This document shows, in pieces, positions 1 through 8,517 of a stretch of 64,000 nt of DNA. The notes under the pieces were generated by a model. It was not told where the DNA came from. It did no database searches and was given only the letters and a program-made list of their open reading frames with translations. This DNA is from Actinomycetales bacterium (GTDB lineage Bacteria; Actinomycetota; Actinomycetes; Actinomycetales; Microbacteriaceae): contig JAATFB010000020.1 of assembly GCA_015655415.1 (NCBI GenBank), forward strand, positions 1 to 64,000, in the 5' to 3' direction. The translations under genes were made by a program, and so were the position numbers. Positions within the stretch are counted from its first letter, which is position 1. Each line of letters opens with the position of its first letter.

Positions 1-1541
1 ACTGGCACCTCGACTTCCCCGAGTTCCTCGACCTGCGCCAGAACTCCGGCGACCCGTATCGCCGCACCCGCACCGCGAACACCGCGGTGTGGATCTCTGA
101 CGAGTTCATGAAGCGCGTTCAGCACGACGAGCCGTGGTACCTGTTCGACCCCCTGGAGGTCGCCGACCTCAACGAGCTCTACGGCAAGGGGTTCAGCGAG
201 CGCTACGCGCACTATGTCGAGGAGGCCGAGGCCGGCCGTCTGCGCATGTTCAAGCGGATGTCCGCCCGCGCCCTGTTCAAGGACATGCTGATGAGCCTGC
301 AGACCACCAGCCACCCCTGGCTGACTTGGAAGGACACCATCAACAACCGGGCCCTGAACAACAACACGGGCACCATCCACCTCTCGAACCTGTGCACCGA
401 GATCTGCCTGCCGCAGGACATCGACAACATCGCCGTCTGCAACCTGGCCTCGATCAACCTCTCCCGCCACCTGCAGGACGACGGCACCTTCAACTGGGCC
501 ACGATCGAGCGCAGTGCACGCCTGGCCGTGCGGCAGCTGGACAATCTCATCGACATCACGATGTCCTCCGTGCCGGAGGCCGACAACGCCAACATCAACA
601 ATCGTGCCGTCGGCCTCGGCATCATGGGGTTCACCGACGTCGTCGAGCGACTCGGGCTCAGCTACGAGTCCGAGGAGGCGTATGACCTCATCGACGAGGT
701 GGCCGAGCGCATCTCGTACTACGCGATCGAGGAGTCCGTCGACCTCGCGGCCGAGCGCGGCGCGTACCCGAACTTCGCGGGTTCGCGCTGGTCGCAGGGG
801 ATGGTGCCCTTCGACACGATCGCGATCGCCGAGCGGGATCGCGGTGTCCCGATCAAGGTCGACCGCAAGACCCGCATGGACTGGGACTCCCTGCGCGAGC
901 GCGTGAAGGGAGGGATGCGGAACGCGACCCTCATGGCGGTGGCTCCCACGGCATCCATCGGCCTCGTGGCGGGCACGACGCCCGGCTTCGATCCGCAGTT
1001 CTCGCAGATCTTCAGCCGTTCCACCTCCAACGGCAAGTTCCTGGAGGTGAACCGCAACCTGGTGCGGTCGCTGCAGGAGCACGGGCTCTGGGAGAAGGTG
1101 CGCGAGCAGGTGCTGCGCAGCCAGGGCGACATCCAGGGCATCGCCGAGATCCCGGACGAGATCAAGAGCGTGTACAAGACGAGCTTCCAGCTCTCGCCGT
1201 ACGCGTTCCTGGAGGTCGCCGCCCGGGCGCAGAAGTGGATCGACCAGGCGATCAGCCGCAACATCTATCTCGAGACGCGGGACCTCGGCGACATGATCGA
1301 CATCTACTCAGCGGCGTGGGAGCGGGGCGTCAAGACCACCTACTACCTGCACATGAAGCCGCGTCACCAGGCGGAGCAGACCACCGTGCGCGTCAACAAG
1401 GCGGAGGAGATCGGCGGCGCCCGCAAGGGCTTCGGCGCGGTTCCCGCCGGGGTCGGCGCCGGGGCGCAGGACGGCGGGAGCCCGTCTCCCGCTCGTCGCG
1501 GGTTCGGATTCGGCGGTGCGGCGCGGGGAGGTGACCGGTGA
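1..1541 (+). CDS. nrdA: Ribonucleoside-diphosphate reductase large subunit (alpha), 5'-truncated by the window
   Basis: Reduces ribonucleotides to deoxyribonucleotides together with the beta subunit encoded next to it. The frame is already open at base 3, so the gene begins upstream. The class I active-site motif Asn-Leu-Cys-x-Glu is at 387-401 (NLCTEI), and the paired radical-transfer tyrosines are at 1341-1346 (TTYYLHM). The body ends in a low-complexity Gly/Ala-rich linker and a TGA at 1539-1541. Class I alpha subunits normally end in a flexible tail with a redox-active Cys pair. No such pair is present in this frame; it is found in the -1 frame immediately after (see next entry). The gene is either frameshifted here or decoded in two pieces. 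Confidence 0.93.
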   Translation, partial: WHLDFPEFLDLRQNSGDPYRRTRTANTAVWISDEFMKRVQHDEPWYLFDPLEVADLNELYGKGFSERYAHYVEEAEAGRLRMFKRMSARALFKDMLMSLQTTSHPWLTWKDTINNRALNNNTGTIHLSNLCTEICLPQDIDNIAVCNLASINLSRHLQDDGTFNWATIERSARLAVRQLDNLIDITMSSVPEADNANINNRAVGLGIMGFTDVVERLGLSYESEEAYDLIDEVAERISYYAIEESVDLAAERGAYPNFAGSRWSQGMVPFDTIAIAERDRGVPIKVDRKTRMDWDSLRERVKGGMRNATLMAVAPTASIGLVAGTTPGFDPQFSQIFSRSTSNGKFLEVNRNLVRSLQEHGLWEKVREQVLRSQGDIQGIAEIPDEIKSVYKTSFQLSPYAFLEVAARAQKWIDQAISRNIYLETRDLGDMIDIYSAAWERGVKTTYYLHMKPRHQAEQTTVRVNKAEEIGGARKGFGAVPAGVGAGAQDGGSPSPARRGFGFGGAARGGDR

Positions 1542-1609
1542 ACGACGACATCGAGTACTCCGTGCCGGAGGACCCCATGGAGGCCCTCCAGTGCGACTCC
1601 TGTCAGTGA
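1538..1609 (+). other. Out-of-frame C-terminal redox tail of NrdA (ends CDSCQ)
   Basis: Frame 2 reads a 23-codon stretch from a GTG at 1538 to TGA at 1607-1609, ending QCDSCQ. That is a typical Cys-x-x-Cys swinging arm of a ribonucleotide reductase large subunit. Frame 2 is closed just upstream by TGA at 1532-1534, so any switch from the nrdA frame must fall between 1535 and 1541. The GTG overlaps the nrdA stop as GTGA (1538-1541), an arrangement that also permits coupled re-initiation of a separate peptide. I see no classical slippery heptamer. A missing base in the sequence is the simplest alternative. Confidence 0.75.
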
Positions 1610-1686
1610 GCCGCACCGCCGTGGAGCGCGCGGCGGCACCCGAACACCATCAGACGAACAGCGACAGATAGGCAGACCAACACACC

Positions 1687-2670
1687 ATGGGCATTCTGGG
1701 AACCGGCATCGAAGAGGGCCTGCTGCTCAAGCCGGTGAAATACCAGTGGGCGATGGACCTCTACGACCAGGCGGTGGCCAACACGTGGTTCCCGAACGAG
1801 GTGCAGCTGGGCGAGGACATCGCCGACTTCAAGAAGATGACCGACGAGGAGCGTCACGCCGTGACGTTCCTGGTGAGCTACTTCAACCCGAACGAGCTGC
1901 TGGTGAACAAGGCGCTCGCGTTCGGCGTCTACCCCTACCTCAACGCCGCGGAGGCACATCTCTACCTCGCGAAGCAGATGTGGGAGGAGGCGAACCACTG
2001 CATGTCGTTCGAGTACGTGCTCGAGACGTTCCCGATAGACCGCGAGGAGGCCTACAACTCCCACATCGACGTGCCGTCGATGGCACGCAAGGAGGAGTTC
2101 GAGGTGCGGTATATCCGCCGCATGACGCAGGAGCACCTCGACATCACCACGACTCAGGGCAAGCAGGAGTTCATCCGCAACCTCGTGGCATACAACATCA
2201 TCCTCGAGGGCATCTGGTTCTATTCGGGCTTCATGGTGGCCCTGTCGTTCCGGCAGCGGAACCTGCTGCGCAACTTCGGGTCGCTGGTCGACTGGATCGT
2301 GCGCGACGAGTCGTTGCACCTCAAGTTCGGGATGAACCTGATCCTCACCGTGCTGGAAGAGAACCCTGACCTGCAGACGCCCGAGTTCGCCGCCGAGATC
2401 AAGCAGATGATCCTGGACGCCGTGGAGATGGAGGAGCAGTACAACAACGACCTGCTGCCCGGCGGCATCCTCGGCCTGAACGCCACGTACATCAACCAGT
2501 ACGTGAAGTACCTCGCCGATCGTCGGCTCGAGGAGCTCGGCTTCGAGCCGGAGTACCACGTGACGAACCCGGCGAAGTGGATGGCCGCCGCCAACGACAC
2601 GCTCGAGCTGGTCAACTTCTTCGAGTCGATCAACACGTCGTACGAGTCGAACGCGAAGGCCAGCAGCTGA
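1687..2670 (+). CDS. nrdB: Ribonucleoside-diphosphate reductase small subunit (beta), class Ic-like
   Basis: Radical-generating partner of NrdA, 327 aa. The six metal ligands are recognisable: E70, E101 and H104 (EEANHCMSFEY), E174 (LEGIWFYSG), E208 and H211 (RDESLHLKFG). Their spacing equals that of the Chlamydia trachomatis R2 (E89, E120, H123, E193, E227, H230). The residue four after the first His is F108, where ordinary class Ia/Ib proteins have the radical Tyr. Phe at this site together with Glu as first ligand is the mark of class Ic enzymes, which use a Mn(IV)/Fe(III) cofactor. The gene starts 77 bp after the NrdA tail, so co-transcription is likely. Confidence 0.95.
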   Translation: MGILGTGIEEGLLLKPVKYQWAMDLYDQAVANTWFPNEVQLGEDIADFKKMTDEERHAVTFLVSYFNPNELLVNKALAFGVYPYLNAAEAHLYLAKQMWEEANHCMSFEYVLETFPIDREEAYNSHIDVPSMARKEEFEVRYIRRMTQEHLDITTTQGKQEFIRNLVAYNIILEGIWFYSGFMVALSFRQRNLLRNFGSLVDWIVRDESLHLKFGMNLILTVLEENPDLQTPEFAAEIKQMILDAVEMEEQYNNDLLPGGILGLNATYINQYVKYLADRRLEELGFEPEYHVTNPAKWMAAANDTLELVNFFESINTSYESNAKASS

Positions 2671-2812
2671 GCGTGTCGTCGTGTGACGCGCTCGTCTGCG
2701 CGCGAGGTGGCACGCGCCTAGTGTCGTAAAGGGCGTCCGGTGCCGACGATGCCGCGGGACGCCTGGGGTCGCCGTCGGCGACCGTCCAGGTGAGCGAGAG
2801 GATCAGACCGAC

Positions 2813-3454
2813 ATGACCGAGCCGCTGCGCGTCGTCGCCGTCTCCGGCAGCCTGCACAACCCGTCGAAGACGGACGTGCTCATCGACGAGATACTCCGCC
2901 AGCTCGGCGAGGAGCTCAACGTCCAGGCGCACATCATCCGCATCACCGACGTCGGCCCGCAGTTCGCCGGGGTGCTGAACCGCAGCCAGCTGCCGCGCTC
3001 CGTCGAGGACGAGCTGCGCCGAGTCGAGACCGCCGATCTGCTCGTGGTCGCCTCACCGGTGTACCGCGCGTCCTTCACCGGGCTGTTCAAGCACTTCTTC
3101 GACTTCGTCGACCAGTACGCGCTCGTCGACACCCCAGTGCTGCTGGCGGCGACCGGGGGCAGCGAGCGGCACTCCCTCATCGTCGAGCACCAGCTGCGCC
3201 CGCTGTTCGGGTTCTTCCAGGCGCTCACCCTCCCGGTCGGCGTGTACGCGCACGAATCGGACTTCGACGGCTACCGCATCGACTCGCCGCTGCTGGTGGA
3301 GCGCATCAAGACCTCCATCCGCCGCGGGCTGCCGCTGATCACCTCCAGCGTGCAGGAGAAGCGCCGCATCCGCCAGGCGCTCGACGAGGGCGAGCAGGTC
3401 GACACCGGCGTGGCGCCGCAGGAGCCGCAGAAGCCGGTCCGGCTCTACACCTGA
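2813..3454 (+). CDS. NADPH-dependent FMN reductase family protein (MsuE-like)
   Basis: A 213-aa flavodoxin-fold flavin reductase. The N-terminal strand and phosphate loop read VAVSGSLHNPSKTD, followed by a central segment ASPVYRASFTGLFKHFFDF that is typical of the FMN_red family. Family members transfer electrons from NAD(P)H to free FMN, often for two-component flavin monooxygenases. A purine-rich stretch (GAGAGGATC) lies upstream of the ATG. No monooxygenase gene is adjacent; the nearest is the LLM enzyme at 53 kb, so the partner is unknown. Confidence 0.8.
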   Translation: MTEPLRVVAVSGSLHNPSKTDVLIDEILRQLGEELNVQAHIIRITDVGPQFAGVLNRSQLPRSVEDELRRVETADLLVVASPVYRASFTGLFKHFFDFVDQYALVDTPVLLAATGGSERHSLIVEHQLRPLFGFFQALTLPVGVYAHESDFDGYRIDSPLLVERIKTSIRRGLPLITSSVQEKRRIRQALDEGEQVDTGVAPQEPQKPVRLYT

Positions 3455-3672
3455 GGGTCCGCGCGCCGGCCGGTCCGTGCGCCGCGCCGCAGCGGATGAA
3501 ACGTCCGCGAAACCGGCGCTCATTACCCTTTCCCTGAGGTGCTCGAGACACGATCGGCACTGAAGCGGCCGCGGGATTCCGTAGACTTCGTCTCGGCCGG
3601 TCGCCGCTTCGTCGTCGATCGCCGTCGGCGTGACCACAGCACACGTCGCACCTCAATGACGAGGAAAGGTAT

Positions 3673-4581
3673 ATGCACATGCGAATTCGATACGCGCTCC
3701 CGATGCTCGCCGTGGCTTCGGCGCTCCTGCTCACCGGCTGTGTCGACAACTCCGGCGGCGGGTCGGGCGGCTCCGGCTCGTCTGCGGCCAACCCGTACGG
3801 CGTCACGAAGGACGACGCCCTCGCGAAGACGCTTCCCGCGGCCATAGCGAAGGCCGGCACGATCACGGTCGGCGTCGACGCGACGTACGCGCCCAACTAG
3901 TACAAGGACTCCAGCGGAAAGCCCATCGGCTGGGACATCGACCTGGCGAACGCGATCGGGGCCAAGCTCGGCGTGAAGATGGACTACACCATCGCCAAGT
4001 TCGACAACATCATCCCGAGCATCACCGGCGGCCGTTATGACCTCGGCGTCTCCTCGTTCACCGACACCACGGAGCGCGAGAAGCAGGTCGACTTCGTCAA
4101 CTACTACAACGCGGGCATCCTCTGGGCGTCGCAGAAGGGCAAGACCGTCGACCCCGACAACGCGTGTGGTCTCAAGGTCGCCGTCGAGGCGGGCACGTAC
4201 GAGGACACCGACGAGATCCCTGCCAAGTCGAAGAAGTGCACGGATGCCGGCAAGCCCGCGATCCAGGTGTTCAAGTACGACGGCCAGGACCAGGCCACCA
4301 ACGCCCTCGTCCTCGGTCAGGTGGACGCGATGAGCGCGGACTCCCCGATCACCGAGTACGCGATCAGCAAGCAGGGCGGCAAGATCCAGAAGGCCGGGAA
4401 GACGTTCGACGTCGCCCCCTACGGCATCGCGGTGGACAAGGGCTCCAAGCTCACGGGGGTCGTCAAGAACACCCTTCAGTCGTTGATCGACGACGGCAGC
4501 TACACGAAGATCCTCACCAAGTGGGGCGTCGCCGACGGCGCGGTGAGCAAGGCCGAGGTCAACGCGGCCTCCCATCAGTAG
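3673..4581 (+). pseudogene. Polar amino-acid ABC transporter substrate-binding lipoprotein, interrupted by an in-frame TAG
   Basis: The reading frame runs from ATG 3673 (upstream AGGAAAGG) to TAG 4579-4581 but is split by an amber codon at 3898-3900. The first part has a lipoprotein signal with lipobox LLTGC and the start of the mature domain (GVDATYAPN). The second part resumes in the same frame with YKDSSGKPIGWDIDLA, the normal continuation of a family 3 solute-binding protein. Homologues usually have Glu at this point, so a single GAG to TAG change explains the break. The downstream permease and ATPase genes are intact. Sequence error, a true null allele, or readthrough are all possible. 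Confidence 0.88.
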
Positions 4582-4599
4582 GCACGCGGCAGGATCGTC

Positions 4600-5595
4600 A
4601 TGAGCGACTCGCATCGACGGGACGGGACGGACGGCGGCGGTTCGGCCGTCGCGTCTGGTCTCCCCTCGCCCTCCTCCCTCCCGGACGGCCGCCCCGAGGC
4701 CATCAAGGCGGTCAAGCTGCGGCATCCGTGGCGGATCGCGGTGGCCGTGGTGCTCGTGGTGCTCCTCGTGCTGTTCGTGCTCGACGCGGCGCAGCGCAAG
4801 GCGTTCGGGTGGGCGGACGTCGGCAAGTACCTGTTCGACGTCCGGATCAGCCAGGCGGCGCTCGTCACGCTGGAGCTCACCGTCTACTCGATGGTCATCG
4901 GCGTGGTCCTCGGGCTCGTGCTGGCGATCATGCGGCTGTCGCCGAACCCTGTGCTGAAGGCGGTCTCGTGGCTGTATCTGTGGATCTTCCGCGGAACGCC
5001 GGTCTACGTGCAGCTCGTGTTCTGGGGCCTCATCACACTGATCTACAACACCATCGTGATCGGCATCCCGTTCGTGCACACCTGGGCGGTGATCCCGATC
5101 ACCTGGGTGCCGCCGCTGTTCTTCATCTCGGTGGTCGGTCTCTCCCTGAACGAGGCCGCGTACATGGCGGAGATCGTCCGCGCCGGCCTTCTCTCGGTGG
5201 ATCCGGGGCAGGAGGAGGCCGCCAAGGCGCTGGGCATGTCGTGGTGGCAGACGATGCGGCGTGTGGTGATCCCGCAGTCCATGCGCGTCATCATCCCGCC
5301 GACCGGCAACGAGGTGATCTCGATGCTCAAGACCACCACCCTGGTGGCGGCGGTGCCGTTCACGCTCGACCTGTTCGGACGCGCCCGCGACATCTCCGCC
5401 GAGACCTTCACCCCGATCCCGCTGCTGATCGTGGCGTCGCTCTGGTACCTGTTCTTCACGTCGGTGCTCATGGTGGGGCAGTACTTCCTCGAGAGGCGGT
5501 TCGCGCGCGGCACGGACCGCGGCAGGCCCGTTGTGGGGATAGGCGTGGATGTCGAGCCCTCCGTGGCCGCCGGCGGGGTCGGAGGCGTCCGGTGA
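4600..5595 (+). CDS. Amino-acid ABC transporter permease (HisM/GlnP family)
   Basis: Inner-membrane permease of 331 aa. A long hydrophilic N-terminus of about 40 residues precedes the first membrane helix; the BPD_transp_1 region follows with several further helices. The cytoplasmic EAA loop that contacts the ATPase reads [19 protein letters not shown]. Gene order (binding protein, permease, ATPase) and 18-bp spacing from the broken binding-protein gene indicate one operon. The stop overlaps the next start as GTGA (5592-5595). A single permease of this type normally acts as a homodimer. Confidence 0.9.
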   Translation: MSDSHRRDGTDGGGSAVASGLPSPSSLPDGRPEAIKAVKLRHPWRIAVAVVLVVLLVLFVLDAAQRKAFGWADVGKYLFDVRISQAALVTLELTVYSMVIGVVLGLVLAIMRLSPNPVLKAVSWLYLWIFRGTPVYVQLVFWGLITLIYNTIVIGIPFVHTWAVIPITWVPPLFFISVVGLSLNEAAYMAEIVRAGLLSVDPGQEEAAKALGMSWWQTMRRVVIPQSMRVIIPPTGNEVISMLKTTTLVAAVPFTLDLFGRARDISAETFTPIPLLIVASLWYLFFTSVLMVGQYFLERRFARGTDRGRPVVGIGVDVEPSVAAGGVGGVR

Positions 5596-6404
5596 GCGCC
5601 GCCGATCGGCGGGCGGAGACGCGGACGGCCGCAGACGCCGCCCCCCTCCCCATGGTGGATGCCGTCGCCGTCTCGAAGAGCTTCGGAGCGAACGAGGTGC
5701 TGAAGTCGATCACGCTGCGCGTGCGGCGCGGTGAGGTGATGTGCGTCATAGGGCCGAGCGGCTCCGGCAAGTCCACCTTCCTGCGCTGCATCAACCACCT
5801 GGAGAGCATCGACGCGGGCCGGCTGTACGTCGACGGCGAGCTCGTCGGCTACCGGCAGAAGGGCGGCAAGCTCTACGAGCTCAAGCCCAGCGAGGCCGCG
5901 CTGCAGCGCCGGGACATCGGCATGGTGTTCCAGCACTTCAACCTGTTCCCGCACATGACGGCGCTGGAGAACGTGACCGAGGCGCCGATCCGCGTGAAGG
6001 GCGTGCCCCGGCACGAGGCGGTCGCACGCGGCCGTGAGCTGCTCGCCCGAGTCGGACTGGGCAGTCACAGCGGCCACTACCCGTCGCAGCTCTCCGGCGG
6101 CCAGCAGCAGCGCGTCGCCATCGCCCGGGCGCTCGCGATGGATCCCAAGCTCATGCTCTTCGACGAGCCCACCAGCGCGCTGGACCCCGAGCTCGTGGGC
6201 GATGTGCTCGACGTGATGCGGGGGCTGGCCGAGAGCGGCATGACCATGGTGGTGGTGACGCACGAGATGGGCTTCGCCCGCGAGGTGGGCGACTCGCTCG
6301 TCTTCATGGACGGAGGCGTCATCGTCGAGTCCGGCGATCCGCGTCAGGTGCTGGCCGACCCGCAGCAGGAGCGCACCAGGGCGTTCCTCTCCAAGGTGTT
6401 GTAA
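5592..6404 (+). CDS. Amino-acid ABC transporter ATP-binding protein (GlnQ/HisP family)
   Basis: Cytoplasmic ATPase of 270 aa energising the preceding permease. Walker A (GPSGSGKST) is near residue 54, the Q-loop is in [13 protein letters not shown], the ABC signature is LSGGQQQR near 167, and Walker B with D-loop is [15 protein letters not shown] His switch follows in VVVTHEMGF. The start is taken at GTG 5592, which overlaps the permease stop as GTGA; about 20 residues of variable sequence precede the nucleotide-binding domain. Confidence 0.93.
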   Translation: MSAADRRAETRTAADAAPLPMVDAVAVSKSFGANEVLKSITLRVRRGEVMCVIGPSGSGKSTFLRCINHLESIDAGRLYVDGELVGYRQKGGKLYELKPSEAALQRRDIGMVFQHFNLFPHMTALENVTEAPIRVKGVPRHEAVARGRELLARVGLGSHSGHYPSQLSGGQQQRVAIARALAMDPKLMLFDEPTSALDPELVGDVLDVMRGLAESGMTMVVVTHEMGFAREVGDSLVFMDGGVIVESGDPRQVLADPQQERTRAFLSKVL

Positions 6405-6432
6405 GCGCGCGCGGGCCGTCGGGGATCGCGGG

Positions 6433-7971
6433 TCAGAGCGCGGCGGCCTCGACTTCGACGACCGCCCACGCGAGGGCGGGAAGGGTCAGTCGCAGTGCGC
6501 CGTCCTCGATGGCGGCGGCGTCGAGCGGCCGCAGGCCGACGGCCTGGCGGCGCTCGTCGTTCGTGCTGAAGCGGTCGCCGCCCTCCGGCACCGTGAGCAC
6601 CTCGGCGCGGGTGATGCGGGAGGGGTTCAGCCCGCGCAGCACGACCTCCACCTGGGCCGCGTCGTCGAGCCCGCGGTTGGCGAGGAAGAACGCGACGCGT
6701 CCCGTCTCCTCGTCCCAGGTGCCGGCGACGTCGACCAGGTCGGCGTCGCCGTGCCGCGCGGTCGCGACGCGGTCGCCGGTGACCTTCAGACGCAGGATCT
6801 CGCCGCGTGCGACGGCGGACATCCGGGCGAACGGCCAGAAGATCGACTGCCGCCAGGCTGGGCCGCCCTCCTCGCTGCGGATCGGGGCGATCACGTTGAC
6901 CAGCTGCGCCTGGTTGGCTATCGCGACACGGTCGCCGTGGCGCAGCAGCGAGTTCAGCAGCGTGCCGACCACGACCGCATCCGTCACGTTGTACTCGTCC
7001 TCGATGATGCGAGGATGCTCGTGCCAGCCGCCGCGGGCCTCGATCGACCGCGGCTGGTCGTCGCCCTCACGTGCCGTGGAGTACCAGACGTTCCATTCGT
7101 CGAAGGACAGGTTGATGTGCTTGCGATGCCGCCCCCGGGCGCGCACGGCATCCACGGTGGCGACGACGCCCTCGATGAAGCGGTCCATGTCCACCGCCGA
7201 TGCGAGGAAGCTCGCGGCGTCGCCGTCCTTCTCCTCGTAGTAGGCGTGCAGCGAGACGTAGTCGACGACGTCGTATGTGTGGCCGAGCACCGTCTGCTCC
7301 CATGCGCCGAAGGTGGGCATTCCGCTGCCCGAGCTGCCGCACACCACGAGCTCGATCGAGGGATCCACCAGGCGCATGGCCTTGGCGGTCTCCTGCGCCA
7401 GTCGCCCGTACTCGTCGGCGGTCTTGTGCCCGATCTGCCACGGTCCGTCCATCTCGTTGCCCAGGCACCACAGCTTGATGTCGAACGGCTCGGCCGACCC
7501 GTTTCGCCTGCGCAGGTCGCTGAGGTAGGTGCCCCCGGGGTGGTTGGCGTACTCGACCAGCGCGCGTGCTGCATCCACGCCGCGGGTGCCGAGATTGACG
7601 GCCTCCATGATCTCTACGTTCGCCTGTCTCGCCCAGCCGGCGAACTCGTGCAGGCCGAACGCGTTGGTCTCCACCGTGTGCCACGCCCCGTCGAGGCGTC
7701 GCGGACGCTGATCGACCGGCCCGACGCCGTCCTCCCAGTTGTAGCCGGAGACGAAGTTGCCGCCCGGGTAGCGCACGACGCTCACTCCGAGCTCGTTGAC
7801 CAGCGCGAGCACGTCGCGCCGGTAGCCGTGCTCATCGGCCTCCGGATGTCCTGGCTCGTAGATCCCGGTGTAGACGCAGCGGCCCATGTGCTCCACGAAG
7901 GAGCCGAAGAGACGCCTCGGAACGGGACCAGCCGTGAAGTCGCGGTCGACGGTGACGGTGGCGCGTGACAT
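6433..7971 (-). CDS. GH51 alpha-L-arabinofuranosidase, intracellular
   Basis: Glycoside hydrolase of 512 aa that removes terminal arabinofuranosyl units from arabino-oligosaccharides. The N-terminus contains GSFVEHMGRCVYTGIYEPGH, typical of the family. The acid/base Glu lies in WCLGNEMDGPWQIG and the nucleophile Glu in SFDEWNVWY. There is no signal peptide, so it probably acts on imported oligosaccharides. The start at 7971 is favoured by an AAGGAG five bases upstream; the longer open frame lacks family similarity. It is divergent from the sugar ABC operon at 8518, consistent with one arabinoside regulon. Confidence 0.93.
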   Translation of the reverse strand: MSRATVTVDRDFTAGPVPRRLFGSFVEHMGRCVYTGIYEPGHPEADEHGYRRDVLALVNELGVSVVRYPGGNFVSGYNWEDGVGPVDQRPRRLDGAWHTVETNAFGLHEFAGWARQANVEIMEAVNLGTRGVDAARALVEYANHPGGTYLSDLRRRNGSAEPFDIKLWCLGNEMDGPWQIGHKTADEYGRLAQETAKAMRLVDPSIELVVCGSSGSGMPTFGAWEQTVLGHTYDVVDYVSLHAYYEEKDGDAASFLASAVDMDRFIEGVVATVDAVRARGRHRKHINLSFDEWNVWYSTAREGDDQPRSIEARGGWHEHPRIIEDEYNVTDAVVVGTLLNSLLRHGDRVAIANQAQLVNVIAPIRSEEGGPAWRQSIFWPFARMSAVARGEILRLKVTGDRVATARHGDADLVDVAGTWDEETGRVAFFLANRGLDDAAQVEVVLRGLNPSRITRAEVLTVPEGGDRFSTNDERRQAVGLRPLDAAAIEDGALRLTLPALAWAVVEVEAAAL

Positions 7972-8097
7972 GGAACTCCTTCGTCGTCGTGCGTGTGACA
8001 TCGCTGTCGGGCGGTCGTGTCGTCGTGCCGGCGCGACCGCAGGCGGACGCCGGTGCATCCGACCCCCGGGCGCTGCGGCGAGCGGCACCCGAGCCAG

Positions 8098-8113
8098 CGA
8101 TCACATTACATCG
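8098..8113. promoter_or_regulatory. Candidate LacI-type operator 1
   Basis: CGAT-8 bp-ATCG inverted repeat containing the core TCACATT, shared with the second candidate site. It lies 127 bp upstream of the GH51 start. LacI-family operators are short palindromes of this kind, and a LacI regulator closes the locus. The assignment is inference. Confidence 0.35.
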
Positions 8114-8259
8114 TTGAAGCACCGATGGGGAGATCCATGGCGGCGGCGGGCTCGAGGATGGTGCGCATCGGCCGGTCGCCCACCTCCGGCGCCCACGATT
8201 GCCCCGACCGCGGCCGGCCCGGCGCCGGATGATCGATTTCTCAGCCGTTCGCGGGGGTT

Positions 8260-8279
8260 GCATCGCTCACATTCGATGC
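8260..8279. promoter_or_regulatory. Candidate LacI-type operator 2
   Basis: A perfect GCATCG-8 bp-CGATGC inverted repeat whose centre contains TCACATT, as in the site at 8098. It is 238 bp upstream of the binding-protein start. It could serve the LacI regulator encoded at 11785-12801. Confidence 0.4.
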
Positions 8280-8517
8280 TACGGTTACCACGTTGAAATG
8301 AGAGTTCGCGCTCGCGCTGCTGCCGGCGAGGACTGCGTGCCCGACCCGTCTCGCGCACTCCCCGCGACGCGGCCGGCCGCCGTTCGCGTCGCACGGATCG
8401 GGCGCGGACGACACCGACCGCGGGCGAGACGATGCCACAGCAGTGCAGGGCTTCCGATCCGCCAGCGACACGGAGCCGCCCATGGCGGCACCTCACGACA
8501 AGGAGGTCGTCAACGAG

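Larger units (their letters stand above)
7972..8517. other. Divergent intergenic region between GH51 gene and sugar ABC operon
   Basis: No convincing gene is seen in these 546 bases. The region must hold the promoters of both divergent transcription units. It contains two imperfectly related inverted repeats, at 8098-8113 and 8260-8279, listed separately. Confidence 0.6.

Noticed and set aside
3523-5079. 518-codon minus-strand frame over the amino-acid ABC genes
   Set aside because: Antisense shadow of recognisable ABC transporter genes in high-GC DNA; composition is His/Arg/Asp/Val-rich without domains.
6405-6432. Rho-independent terminator between the convergent amino-acid ABC ATPase and GH51 genes
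   Set aside because: The 28-bp gap is GC-rich but has no stem followed by a T run that I could support.
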